From positions 24,417 to 88,416 of the forward strand of contig DDZZ01000035.1 in assembly GCA_002346535.1 (NCBI GenBank): DNA of 64,000 nucleotides, given 5' to 3'. Positions 46,045 through 54,892 of the stretch are shown here, piece by piece (the stretch's first letter is position 1; every line of letters starts with the position of its first letter). This stretch comes from Opitutales bacterium UBA2995. GTDB lineage: Bacteria; Verrucomicrobiota; Verrucomicrobiia; Opitutales; UBA2995. Below the pieces are notes generated by a model that did no database searches, was not told the DNA's origin, and saw only the letters and a program-made list of their open reading frames with translations. A program made the translations under genes and the position numbers.

Positions 46045-47247
46045 ATGGATTTATTACTGCCCAGCGATGCTGAAAAGATCATTGAAAGTCACATAGTTCT
46101 GTTGGATTCGGAAACTGTTGCCTTTGACCAGGCCTACGGCCGCACCCTTCGTGAACCCGTTTTAGCCGACCGGGACTTTCCTCCTTATGACCGGGTGATG
46201 ATGGACGGAATCGCTATGAACATGGCTAGTTGGAAGGGTGAAGCGATGCAGTCTCTCGGCGTGCAGAGAGCCGGTGTTGATGCCATGGATTTAAGAGAGG
46301 GTGCATTTTGTTTCGAAGTGATGACCGGAGCGGTTCTTCCATTTGGAGCCGATACTGTGGTGCCGATCGAACAAGTTACCGAATCAGGGGGATCGTTTTC
46401 TTTGGTTGAGAGTAACTTTCCTACCGAAGGACAATTTGTGCACCGGCAAGGCTCAGACCAGAAGGCCGGAGACCTGCTTCTAGCGGAAGGCACTTTGTTG
46501 GGCGGCAAAGAAATTGCCGTTCTGGCTACTTGTGGTTATGCTGAAGTATCAGTAAGCCAGATACCCAGGATCATAATATTATCTACCGGTGATGAACTGG
46601 TCGAAGTGAATGAAACACCAAGCCCTTTTCAAATCCGGAAGTCCAACGTGTACGCTTTGGAAACAGCCTGCAAGAACCTGGGAATCCCGGTTTCAATCCG
46701 ACTCGATCATCTTCCTGATGATCAGGCCACAATAGCCTGTCGGCTTGCTAATGTCCTCAACGAATCGGATTTGGTTCTCTTTTCAGGCGGGATATCAAAG
46801 GGCAAATATGATTTTTTGCAGGAACTACTGGTGGACGCTGGTGCAACCAAGCATTTTCAATGGGTGAAACAAAGGCCGGGCAAACCGCTCTGGTTTGGAA
46901 CCACGAAAACCGGGACTGTCATATTTGCTCTGCCCGGCAACCCGAACTCCACCCTCACTTGTTTTTACCGTTATGTTTCCGATGTCACTCGTACGATGGC
47001 TGGACTTGGGAAACGGATTCCGGAATCGGGCCAGCTCGCTGAGTCCGTTAAATTCAATCCTCCGCTTTCGTTGTTTCTGCCGGTTCGATCACGGCGTTCC
47101 CCAGAAGGTAGCCTTCATTTCGATCCGGTTGCGACCCAAAATTCCGGTGATTTGGCAGGTTTGATAGCGAGCGATGGTTTTATAGAATTGCCTGCTGAAC
47201 AAAATGAATTTTCAGTGGGTTTTTCTGCTCCATTTTATCCCTGGTAA
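46045..47247 (+). CDS. moeA: Molybdopterin molybdenumtransferase
   Basis: Inserts molybdate into adenylated molybdopterin. N-terminal domain with FDQAYGRTLREPVLADRDFPPYDRVMMDG near 25-53, MPT-binding-like domain with VMTGAVLPFGADTVVPIEQV near 85-110 and the core ILSTGDEL plus LFSGGISKGKYDF around 175-255. C-terminal part has FALPGNPNSTLTCFYRYV. 400 aa. Directly followed by moaC (5 bases) and moaD. Confidence 0.95.
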   Translation: MDLLLPSDAEKIIESHIVLLDSETVAFDQAYGRTLREPVLADRDFPPYDRVMMDGIAMNMASWKGEAMQSLGVQRAGVDAMDLREGAFCFEVMTGAVLPFGADTVVPIEQVTESGGSFSLVESNFPTEGQFVHRQGSDQKAGDLLLAEGTLLGGKEIAVLATCGYAEVSVSQIPRIIILSTGDELVEVNETPSPFQIRKSNVYALETACKNLGIPVSIRLDHLPDDQATIACRLANVLNESDLVLFSGGISKGKYDFLQELLVDAGATKHFQWVKQRPGKPLWFGTTKTGTVIFALPGNPNSTLTCFYRYVSDVTRTMAGLGKRIPESGQLAESVKFNPPLSLFLPVRSRRSPEGSLHFDPVATQNSGDLAGLIASDGFIELPAEQNEFSVGFSAPFYPW

Positions 47248-47252
47248 ATAAT

Positions 47253-47729
47253 ATGACTGAGTTTTCACATCTCGATGATCAGGATCGACCCAGCATGGTT
47301 GACATCTCTGAAAAAGTTGTGACCCACCGCACAGCTGAAGCTGAATCGATTGTGCAACTGGATGATACTGTTTTTTCCCAACTCGATTCCGGTGAAATTC
47401 AAAGCAAGAAAGGGCCTGTTTTTCAGACGGCGATAATGGCCGGTGTAATGGCTGCCAAAAAAACGAGTGATTTGATACCTCTCTGTCATCCGCTTCCGCT
47501 TAATAATTGCCAGATTACGGTCGATCCCCGGGAAAACCAGCAAGTCCGTATCTGCTGCTCTGTTTCCACGGATCACAAAACCGGGGTTGAGATGGAAGCA
47601 CTGACTGGGGCCTCCGTTGCCGCATTGACCCTTTATGATATGTGCAAGGCGCTCTCCCGCGATATTGCTATTCTTAAAACCCGGCTGATATCCAAAACCG
47701 GAGGTAAGAAGGATTACCGGGCTGGTTAA
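47253..47729 (+). CDS. moaC: Cyclic pyranopterin monophosphate synthase
   Basis: Second step of molybdopterin synthesis. FSHLDDQDRPSMVDISEKVVTHRTAEAES at the start, IPLCHPLPLNNCQI near 72-85 with the active-site residues, and GVEMEALTGASVAALTLYDMCKALS near 110-135 are family hallmarks. 158 aa. moaD follows 2 bases after its stop, so the three plus-strand genes form one operon. Confidence 0.97.
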   Translation: MTEFSHLDDQDRPSMVDISEKVVTHRTAEAESIVQLDDTVFSQLDSGEIQSKKGPVFQTAIMAGVMAAKKTSDLIPLCHPLPLNNCQITVDPRENQQVRICCSVSTDHKTGVEMEALTGASVAALTLYDMCKALSRDIAILKTRLISKTGGKKDYRAG

Positions 47730-47731
47730 TT

Positions 47732-47971
47732 ATGACCATTCAACTTTATTACTTTGCCATTCTCCAAGACCAGCGCGGGCTCAGTGAAGAACAGCTGGAA
47801 TTAGAATCCCAGACCGCAGGAGACCTTTATGATAAGTTAAAATCTTTGCACGGATTCACTCTTAGTCAGGATGCGCTTAGACTGAGTGTCAACCAGCAGT
47901 TTGTAGGCTGGGATACTGTCATCCACGATGGAGATGAAGTGGTGTTTATTCCGCCGGTTTCCGGTGGTTAA
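47732..47971 (+). CDS. moaD: Molybdopterin synthase sulfur carrier subunit
   Basis: 79-residue ubiquitin-like protein ending VFIPPVSGG, with the diglycine that is thiocarboxylated. Starts MTIQLYYFAILQDQRG. Forms molybdopterin synthase with MoaE, whose gene is 4.2 kb away at 52152. Last gene of the moeA-moaC-moaD operon; its stop lies 1 base from the convergent argJ. Confidence 0.93.
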   Translation: MTIQLYYFAILQDQRGLSEEQLELESQTAGDLYDKLKSLHGFTLSQDALRLSVNQQFVGWDTVIHDGDEVVFIPPVSGG

Positions 47972-47972
47972 A

Positions 47973-49121
47973 TCAGGTTCGGTAAAGGGCGTTTATTTTG
48001 ATGTAGTTTTCGGTCAAATCGCATCCCCAAACCATTACTGCGGAGCTTCCCAAGCCAAGGCTAACCGCTATACGGATTTCTTCAGTTTCCCTTAAGTAGG
48101 CCTCCACACCTTCTTCATCAAATTCGGAGGGCGCTCCCTTTTCAAAAACGCAGATTTCACCGAAAGAAATTCGAACCCTTTCCGGCTGAAGGCGCTCATC
48201 AAATGTTTTTCCCAACGCCATTGCGACTCTGCCCCAATTTGCATCGGCGCCATAGACGGCGGTTTTCACCAGAGGAGAATTCACGATCGATTTTGCCATT
48301 GTTTTGGCCTGTTCCTCATCGCAGGCTTCCGAAACAACCACCTCAATCAATTTAGCGGCACCCTCTCCATCCGCCACAATCTGCTTGGACAGTTCAATAG
48401 CGGCTTCGGTAAAGGCCGATTCGAATTCAATAAAATCGACTGCACCTGCTTGACCATTTGCCATGATGGCAACTGTATCGCTAGTGCTCGTATCGGTATC
48501 AATGCTCAATCGATTGAAGGACCGGTCAACCACCCGCTTGAGCATGGGCTGTAATTCGGCATTGGAAATTGTGGCATCGGTTACCCAGAATGAGAGCATG
48601 GTCGCCATGTTCGGTTCGATCATACCCGCTCCTTTGGCTATGCCCAAGAGAGCGGAATTGCCAACCTGTTTTCGGACTAACTTGATTTTGGTATCGGTCG
48701 TCATGATAGCCTCGGCTGTCGCATCCCAGTTGTCAGGACCTAACTCGGATTTGCATCCTGGAATTGCCCTCAGAATTTTATCCATGGGAAGCTGAACTCC
48801 AATAATGCCCGTAGAATTGGGGAGTATCAAATCGGGGTCGATATCCAGTTCCTGACCCATTGTTTCCATTTCCTGACGTGCGTTTTGCAGGCCTTCAGAG
48901 CCGGTTGCCACATTTGAAATTCCACTGGTGATAAAAAATGCCTGGGCTTTGCCTGATTGAATGAGCTCTCGGCCAAGAGTCACAGGAGCACCGCAAAAGG
49001 TACTGCGCGTAAAGACCGCTGCAGCCTCCGCTTCGTTTTCCGAAAAAATCAAAGCGAAGTCCTTATCCTTTTCTTTTATCCCGATGTTTTTCCCGAGACA
49101 GCTAAATCCCTTTGGTGTCAT
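47973..49121 (-). CDS. argJ: Glutamate N-acetyltransferase / ornithine acetyltransferase
   Basis: Bifunctional arginine biosynthesis enzyme that recycles the acetyl group from acetylornithine to glutamate. Autocatalytic cleavage occurs before the threonine of EPNMATML near 195, next to GIAKGAGMIEPN. GANFAVFTRS-type region and GADANWGRVAMALGK near 300 also identify it. C-terminus ENYIKINALYRT is standard. 382 aa. It sits on the opposite strand between moaD and moaE, breaking the molybdenum cluster. Confidence 0.95.
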   Translation of the reverse strand: MTPKGFSCLGKNIGIKEKDKDFALIFSENEAEAAAVFTRSTFCGAPVTLGRELIQSGKAQAFFITSGISNVATGSEGLQNARQEMETMGQELDIDPDLILPNSTGIIGVQLPMDKILRAIPGCKSELGPDNWDATAEAIMTTDTKIKLVRKQVGNSALLGIAKGAGMIEPNMATMLSFWVTDATISNAELQPMLKRVVDRSFNRLSIDTDTSTSDTVAIMANGQAGAVDFIEFESAFTEAAIELSKQIVADGEGAAKLIEVVVSEACDEEQAKTMAKSIVNSPLVKTAVYGADANWGRVAMALGKTFDERLQPERVRISFGEICVFEKGAPSEFDEEGVEAYLRETEEIRIAVSLGLGSSAVMVWGCDLTENYIKINALYRT

Positions 49122-49142
49122 GTGAAATTAGATACAGGGTTA

Positions 49143-50021
49143 TTAGTCTTCCGACCGTCTGACAATCACCACGAGTGAATCTCGCAAATTAATTGGAATT
49201 ACCGTACGGCTCATCCAGGCAAAGGATGGAATCCTCAGCCACTTGGGAAAGTAAAGCATAATCCTGACCCAAAGGTATTCTACGGTGAAGTACCAGCCTG
49301 GTCTTTTTTGATCGATAATTTCTAAGCCGGCGTTGTCACAGGCCATCCGCAGTGTCTTTTTATCAAAATAACCAATATGGGCCACCCGGTAATGCCACCA
49401 CTTCCTTCCCAGTATCCTGCCAAAAAACGATTTGCAGTCTGGCGTGACAACCATGGCCATTCCATCAGGCGTTAAGTGATTTCTGATCTGGACCAAAAGA
49501 TCGATGGGTTTGAGAACATGTTCCACTACGTCGATGAGTGCGATCGCGTCAAATTTCTCTGTTTCCGAAATGTCATCCAGCGTCCCTCGAATTACCGATA
49601 AGTTTCGGCTTGATGCCTGCTGCTGCAGCCATTTGGAAGGTTCTACTCCTGAAGCCTCGTAGCCCATCTTCAGCGCTTCTTCGACGAGCATCCCAATTCC
49701 AGAACCTACATCGAGCAGCCGACCGCCAGGTTTAAATTTTGCGAAGCGTCTTAGATTGGCGGCTGCCTGCAAGGACCGTTCCTTCCGTCCGGCTTCGTAG
49801 CCCGGATCTTCAAGTTCTTCATAGAAGGATAAAACTTCTGTCAGGTTGTTACATTGCCTAAACCCACAAGAATTGCATTCGAAGATGGCGCTAGTTTGTC
49901 CGTACGCGGCATTAGTGATGGCAAAGCAATCGCTGTCTAGCCCATCTGGTATGTAAGTGGGCCATTTCAAGCGTGTTGCGTTATCGCAGATACGACAATT
50001 CTCAGCAATTTCTTCTTCCAT
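49143..50021 (-). CDS. Class I SAM-dependent methyltransferase with N-terminal zinc-binding motif
   Basis: 292 residues. N-terminal cysteines CRICDN and FECNSCGFRQC suggest a small zinc-binding knuckle, as in sugar or polyketide C-methyltransferases. The SAM-binding motif LLDVGSGIGMLVEEA lies near 100, and the later FDAIALIDVVEHV motif II near 155. The gene is 6 bases from the membrane protein downstream-to-upstream, suggesting co-expression. Substrate unknown; it could act on a polysaccharide or lipid-linked sugar. Confidence 0.85.
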   Translation of the reverse strand: MEEEIAENCRICDNATRLKWPTYIPDGLDSDCFAITNAAYGQTSAIFECNSCGFRQCNNLTEVLSFYEELEDPGYEAGRKERSLQAAANLRRFAKFKPGGRLLDVGSGIGMLVEEALKMGYEASGVEPSKWLQQQASSRNLSVIRGTLDDISETEKFDAIALIDVVEHVLKPIDLLVQIRNHLTPDGMAMVVTPDCKSFFGRILGRKWWHYRVAHIGYFDKKTLRMACDNAGLEIIDQKRPGWYFTVEYLWVRIMLYFPKWLRIPSFAWMSRTVIPINLRDSLVVIVRRSED

Positions 50022-50027
50022 TTTTGC

Positions 50028-52013
50028 TTACCAGCGCAACCGGTTCGTTTTGAATCCTGCCAGCGCTTCCTGAAAGATTAGAGCAAAGAGCAGGGGGATA
50101 AATACGAGTGCCGGGAAAATGCTTCGAATTTCAATAATCCAAGAAGATGCGTCTGATATTGCCAGGAGCAGCATTCTACCGCCAATGATTGTCAGAATGA
50201 ATAATATCCACCTATAGAAGTGACGTTGGCGAGCATGAGGCTTGAACAATGCATAACGCATGATCAGTAATCCGATCGCGGAAATTCCTAAAAACAAGTG
50301 GAACTTGCCGTGGTGACGCCATAGCCATTCCTGAATAGAATCCTGGACTTTGAAATCGCCTTTCCCGGTTTTCAGCTCGTCTACCGTTATCGCTAATACC
50401 TCATTGTCATCGTTTATATGTACTTCTGGTCCTGTTTTTAATAAGCGATTTGCTCTTAGAAACATTGATTTTCCATCTGAGGTATAGAAGACAACATTTA
50501 CATTCCAATCTGTATAATCCGCCTTTGGGAGCGTAATAGAAAATCCCGTGTTCAAAGGGACGATCTTGTCTGAATGTGCTGCCTTAACGTCGGGCCTTGG
50601 GCCAATCTCTGTGGTTGAATCTAGAATGATTCCATTTTGATCGTGTACCTCAATATGGGTAATTTGCTTTCCATCCACAAAAGCCCATCCGCGTATCCAG
50701 GCCACCTTTCGGTAGGCCAGATGGTGACGCCTGTTTGCCACTTCATCATAGGCATCCAAAGTAGAAAATACTTCATGGCGCGGGTAATATATACGCATGT
50801 CGGTATCTTCGAGCGGTTCAAAAGTAAGTTTGAGAAGCCTCAGGAAACTCGCTGGCATTCGTGGCAAGTAGTCGGATAATTCAGGGTCGATGAAACTGCT
50901 GAATACAAACCGTTTCTCAAGTTTTCCATCTCGGAAACCATTGCTGAGTTCCTCCCCTACCTTTTCGTAAAACTGGCGAGCGGTTAAGGCATCCTTGTGG
51001 ATCCCTTCTTCCATGGCGGCTTCTCGAAGTGCAAATACAAAGAGCCCACCTCCAATTTCACCTGTATCCCTGGACATGTGGTTGGTAGCTACTATCCATC
51101 GTGGCCCTACCCTTCCCGAGAGGGCCTCCTTGATGGTAGCCAAAGTTGGACTCACTTCATAAGCTTTTTCTAAGGACTCCTGCTCCAGCGGAACAAAGGG
51201 TTTCGGTTTTTCCGGTTTAATCCTGAGCAAATTCCGGTGAACCTTTTTGAAAGCAGGGTCGTTGAATTCATGAGTAATAAACAATCCATGGATGGAATAG
51301 TTCAGGGTTCTGGTTGCTAATCCAGAAATCATTATCGGCCCTAAAAATCCTAGGAGGATCCAGCCTACCTGCATGCCTACCACCTTCTTTTTCGGCAATT
51401 TCCTCTTAAAAACCCAGAACAACACCACGAAGGCGAACAGGAATAGAATTACCAGGATGGACTCTTCGCGTGTATAATAAATCAGGGCTACCGTTACCCC
51501 AGTTGGAAGGAGTTGGTACCACCGGATGGCGACCAGCCTTTTGTTGGCCAAGGGAATGAGCTGCCCAATCAAAATGAGTATTAGGCATGCATAGAAACCT
51601 TCCCTCAAGGTTCTATTCGCCAGCAGTAACCAGCCGGGATTGTGAATGATGAGGATAAAGGTAATTCCTGCCAAGGCGGCATTGATCCCATTTTTGCGAA
51701 AACGATTCAAAACGAAAAAAGTACTGCCACAGAGCAGGAGTTCTTGGACTATTTTTAGGGGAATTTCGGAAACGTTGACTAAAGCCAAAAACAATGGCCA
51801 AACCGGAGGGCGCAGTAACGTCCAAGCGTTGTATTCGGCCCACCAATACCAGGACTTTGCCATCAATACATAATTCAGATCATCCGCGGGGCGGTAGAAA
51901 GGTTCGATCTCTTCTCCAATGACCAGCCAGTACTTAAATAGAAACCCTGCCGCGGCTATGAAGTAGAACGTATTCTTATTTTTCAAAAACTGCCGGAGCG
52001 GTTTGGGTATCAT
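50028..52013 (-). CDS. Large multi-pass membrane protein, GT-C glycosyltransferase-like
   Basis: 661 residues from ATG 52013. This start leaves 138 bases for promoters before moaE; the farther start at 52151 would abut moaE. About ten membrane helices are visible in the first 290 and the last 120 residues, with a soluble part between. An early YRPADDLNYVLMAKSWYWW has the acidic pair on the first external loop that is usual for GT-C transferases. I infer a glycosyl- or lipid-transfer role; no firm family call. Co-oriented with the methyltransferase (6-base gap). Confidence 0.6.
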   Translation of the reverse strand: MIPKPLRQFLKNKNTFYFIAAAGFLFKYWLVIGEEIEPFYRPADDLNYVLMAKSWYWWAEYNAWTLLRPPVWPLFLALVNVSEIPLKIVQELLLCGSTFFVLNRFRKNGINAALAGITFILIIHNPGWLLLANRTLREGFYACLILILIGQLIPLANKRLVAIRWYQLLPTGVTVALIYYTREESILVILFLFAFVVLFWVFKRKLPKKKVVGMQVGWILLGFLGPIMISGLATRTLNYSIHGLFITHEFNDPAFKKVHRNLLRIKPEKPKPFVPLEQESLEKAYEVSPTLATIKEALSGRVGPRWIVATNHMSRDTGEIGGGLFVFALREAAMEEGIHKDALTARQFYEKVGEELSNGFRDGKLEKRFVFSSFIDPELSDYLPRMPASFLRLLKLTFEPLEDTDMRIYYPRHEVFSTLDAYDEVANRRHHLAYRKVAWIRGWAFVDGKQITHIEVHDQNGIILDSTTEIGPRPDVKAAHSDKIVPLNTGFSITLPKADYTDWNVNVVFYTSDGKSMFLRANRLLKTGPEVHINDDNEVLAITVDELKTGKGDFKVQDSIQEWLWRHHGKFHLFLGISAIGLLIMRYALFKPHARQRHFYRWILFILTIIGGRMLLLAISDASSWIIEIRSIFPALVFIPLLFALIFQEALAGFKTNRLRW

Positions 52014-52151
52014 GAAAGCAGGATGAGTTGAGGCCTTTCCTTTGCGGAAAGCAGGGTTCGGTCTTTTATGCAGACATAAAATGGACCTGATTCCAATACT
52101 TTCTAAAAAGCTTGCCGGAATAGTGGTCAGGCGTGAAATTTTTGGGGTCAA

Positions 52152-52586
52152 ATGTTTTCCATCGCCTCAGAAGCACTCGATTTGAACAGGCTTGCCGAAG
52201 AATTCGCACACCCTGCCGCCGGTGCATTTGTTACTTTCGAAGGTCGTGTCCGCAATCACAATGAGGGTGAGCAGGTTGCTTCTCTGGACTACCAAGCTTA
52301 TGAAGCCTTTGCGGTAGCAGAAGGATCGAAAATCATTGAGGAGGCCATCGAGAAATTTGGGTTGCTGGAGTGCCGCTGCACCCATCGAGTGGGCCACCTG
52401 GATATCGGTGATCTCGCTGTGTGGGTAGGCGTAGCAGCTCCCCATCGAGCTGATGCCTTTACTGGGTGTTGCTACGTCATCGATGAGGTAAAAAAGCGAG
52501 TGCCTATTTGGAAAAAAGAAATACTTGAGACTGGTAGCTCCCACTGGGTGGCCTGCCACGAGGAAGGCGCACCAAGTGGGAAATAA
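52152..52586 (+). CDS. moaE: Molybdopterin synthase catalytic subunit
   Basis: Transfers sulfur from MoaD to precursor Z. Family hallmarks: AGAFVTFEGRVRNHNEGEQV near 23-43, LDYQAYEAFA, CRCTHRVGHLDIGD near 75 and the catalytic lysine region VKKRVPIWKKE near 112. 144 aa. Separated from moaD by three minus-strand genes. Confidence 0.95.
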   Translation: MFSIASEALDLNRLAEEFAHPAAGAFVTFEGRVRNHNEGEQVASLDYQAYEAFAVAEGSKIIEEAIEKFGLLECRCTHRVGHLDIGDLAVWVGVAAPHRADAFTGCCYVIDEVKKRVPIWKKEILETGSSHWVACHEEGAPSGK

Positions 52587-52593
52587 TTTGGTA

Positions 52594-52652
52594 GCAAGGC
52601 GGGCATTTGCGAAGCCGAAGCATGGATTTGAATTGGTTGGCTTCGGCCTTGC
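52594..52652. repeat. Nested hairpin between moaE and gnd
   Basis: GCCGAAGC (52614-52621) pairs with GCTTCGGC (52640-52647), and alternatively GCAAGGC (52594-52600) pairs with GCCTTGC (52646-52652). The two folds share bases and exclude each other in part. A T-rich stretch follows loosely. May terminate moaE transcripts. Confidence 0.45.
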
Positions 52653-52707
52653 CTTGTTGAAATCCCTCTGGTTGTTTTCTCCTTCCATTTCAAGCACGAT
52701 CTAGAAT

Positions 52708-54210
52708 ATGCCTGAAGATTCATCTGATATCGGCCTGATCGGCCTCGCAGTGATGGGCCAAAACCTAGCTCTGAATATCGCAGATCACGGCTTCAAAGTT
52801 TCCGTCTACAATCGGACAATCTCCAAAATGGTGGAATTTGTCGCTGCAAATCCCGACACCCCGGGTGGTTTGGTGGGCCAAGAGACCCTGGAGGAATTTG
52901 TGAATTCTCTTAAAGGTCCGCGCAAAATCATCATAATGGTCCAGGCCGGAGGTCCTACGGATGCGGTTATCGATGGCCTTATTCCACTGCTTGAAGAAGG
53001 GGATATCATTATTGATGGCGGTAACTCCAAATGGACGGATACGATCCGCCGTGAAAAGCACCTCAAGGAAAAGAACATTCGTTTTGTGGGGTCCGGCGTA
53101 TCCGGAGGCGAAGAAGGCGCGCGCTTTGGGCCATCACTGATGCTTGGAGGCGATCCTGAATCGTGGAAACTTTTGCAGCCTATCTGGCAAGCCATTGCTG
53201 CGAAGGTGGATGCCGAAACCGGGAAACCGTTGGAAGGTGCAGAACCCGGCAAGCCAGTCGAAGGAGGGCTCCCCTGTTCTGCCTACATTGGTCCGGACGG
53301 TGCCGGACATTATGTCAAAATGGTGCACAACGGCATCGAGTACGGCGATATGCAGGAGATCTGTGAAGCTTATTTGCTCATGAAGAGCCTGCTCGGCATG
53401 GAGGCGTCTGAAATCGGTCAGGTCTTTGCTCGATGGAATGAGGGCCGTTTGGATTCCTTTCTGATCGAAATTACCGCCGACATTCTGCAGCAAAACGATC
53501 CGGTCACGGGAAAAGCCTTTGTTGATATTGTCCTTGATACCGCAGGGCAAAAGGGAACTGGTAAATGGACCTCGGTTAGCGCTCTGGATATGGGCGTTCC
53601 AGCTCCGACCATTGCCGAAGCTGTCTTTGCTCGTTGTGTGAGTGCGGTCAAAGAGGAGCGGCTATTTGCCTCCGAGATCCTTAAAGGTCCGGACTCAGAT
53701 TTTGATGGTGACAAAGAGGTATTTATTGAAGCGATTCACGATGCCCTATACTGCTCCAAAATTTGTTCCTATGCTCAGGGCTTTCAGCTCATGCGGGAAG
53801 CTCAAAACGAATACAACTGGATTTTGAATTTTGGCGAGATTGCCCAAATATGGCGCGGCGGATGCATCATCCGAGCCCGCTTCCTGCAAAAAATAACGGA
53901 AGCCTACGAGCTCGATTCAAATCTCGCCAATTTGCTTCTGGATCCTTACTTTAACGAAGAGATCCAGTCGTCACAGCTAAATTGGCGCAAGGTGGTTGCA
54001 AAAGCAGCTGAACAGGGCATACCCACCCCCACTTTCTCATCTGCTCTCGCCTACTATGATAGTTACCGCCTGGCGCGCCTGCCAGCGAACCTGCTTCAAT
54101 CGCAGCGCGACTATTTCGGTACACATACCTACGAGCGGGTTGATCAGCCTGGGGGCCATTTTTATCATCTCGATTGGCCAAAAGATCCACGTCCACAATA
54201 CGACGTTTAG
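52708..54210 (+). CDS. gnd: 6-phosphogluconate dehydrogenase, decarboxylating
   Basis: Pentose phosphate pathway enzyme, NADP-dependent. N-terminal GLAVMGQNLALNIADHGF near 11-28, then IDGGNSKWTDTIRREKHL near 105, and GSGVSGGEEGARFGPSLMLGG near 130. The C-terminal domain has VKMVHNGIEYGDMQEICEAYLL and IWRGGCIIRARFLQKI. 500 aa is a little longer than the ~470 aa norm. Starts at ATG 52708, 121 bases after moaE. Confidence 0.95.
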   Translation: MPEDSSDIGLIGLAVMGQNLALNIADHGFKVSVYNRTISKMVEFVAANPDTPGGLVGQETLEEFVNSLKGPRKIIIMVQAGGPTDAVIDGLIPLLEEGDIIIDGGNSKWTDTIRREKHLKEKNIRFVGSGVSGGEEGARFGPSLMLGGDPESWKLLQPIWQAIAAKVDAETGKPLEGAEPGKPVEGGLPCSAYIGPDGAGHYVKMVHNGIEYGDMQEICEAYLLMKSLLGMEASEIGQVFARWNEGRLDSFLIEITADILQQNDPVTGKAFVDIVLDTAGQKGTGKWTSVSALDMGVPAPTIAEAVFARCVSAVKEERLFASEILKGPDSDFDGDKEVFIEAIHDALYCSKICSYAQGFQLMREAQNEYNWILNFGEIAQIWRGGCIIRARFLQKITEAYELDSNLANLLLDPYFNEEIQSSQLNWRKVVAKAAEQGIPTPTFSSALAYYDSYRLARLPANLLQSQRDYFGTHTYERVDQPGGHFYHLDWPKDPRPQYDV

Positions 54211-54297
54211 CCGAACCGATTGCTGAGGGTATTTACTTACAAGAAAGCCTCGGCTGCCCGACAGCCAGGGCTTATTGATTGGCCCTATTGCTACCTA

Positions 54298-54356
54298 GCC
54301 AGAGCAGTTTAAATATTCCCAGCCAATGTAACAAAAAATAATTAAACTGCTCTGGC
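54298..54356. repeat. 15-bp perfect inverted repeat after gnd
   Basis: GCCAGAGCAGTTTAA and TTAAACTGCTCTGGC are exact reverse complements with 29 bases between. The interior is A-rich and has no reading frame. It may be a REP/MITE-like element or a regulatory hairpin; no T-tract follows, so it is an unlikely terminator. Confidence 0.75.
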
Positions 54357-54523
54357 CCAAGCCCGATCTCATTTTTCAATGTCAATAAGCCCATCTTGTG
54401 TGCGTAGTTATGCACTCCCCCGAAATATTCATAGTGCCAGGGAGTAACTTTAGCACGGGTTGGTTTTAGGATTACGGAGTTTGTGTGACAATGCCGTGAA
54501 CAAAATCGCAATAATCGGGTGGA

Positions 54524-54835
54524 ATGGCCGACGCACATTCTGCTATGATGCATCAAGTGAACCAATACCAGCAAATAGAGTCTATCATCCAGCACCTGGG
54601 AGACCATTTTCAGGATCAGCCCAATTTGGATGAACTTGCCCGAAAGGCGGGACTGAGCCCTTATCATTTTCAGCGGGCCTTCAAACGGTGGGCTGGAATT
54701 TCTCGAAAACAGTTTCTCAAGTGTTTAACTCTTGAATACGCAAAGTCCCGTTTAGCCGACGACGAATCTGTGTTGGAAGTCTTTATAAACAGTGGGTTAT
54801 CCGGTCCGAGCCGGTTGAAGGCAATAAGCGCATAG
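54524..54835 (+). pseudogene. Truncated AraC-domain part of an Ada/MGMT-type protein
   Basis: 103 residues: QVNQYQQIESIIQHLGDHFQDQPNLDELARKAGLSPYHFQRAFKRWAGISRKQFLKCLTLEYAKSRL is the AraC-type helix-turn-helix of methylated-DNA-protein cysteine methyltransferases of the Ada type, and the end SGLSGPSRLKAI is where such proteins pass into the methyltransferase domain. The frame stops there and no PCHR methyltransferase motif follows. Thus it is 3'-truncated. It could still bind DNA, but no evidence of use. Confidence 0.65.
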
Positions 54836-54892
54836 TTGTCTCTTGATTTGTCCTGTTACCGATTGTCGAAGCTACGTAAATACCGCTACGGG

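Noticed and set aside
54272..54667. 131-codon minus-strand frame
   Set aside because: It covers the inverted repeat and the antisense of the Ada-like fragment, whose plus-strand reading has real homology.
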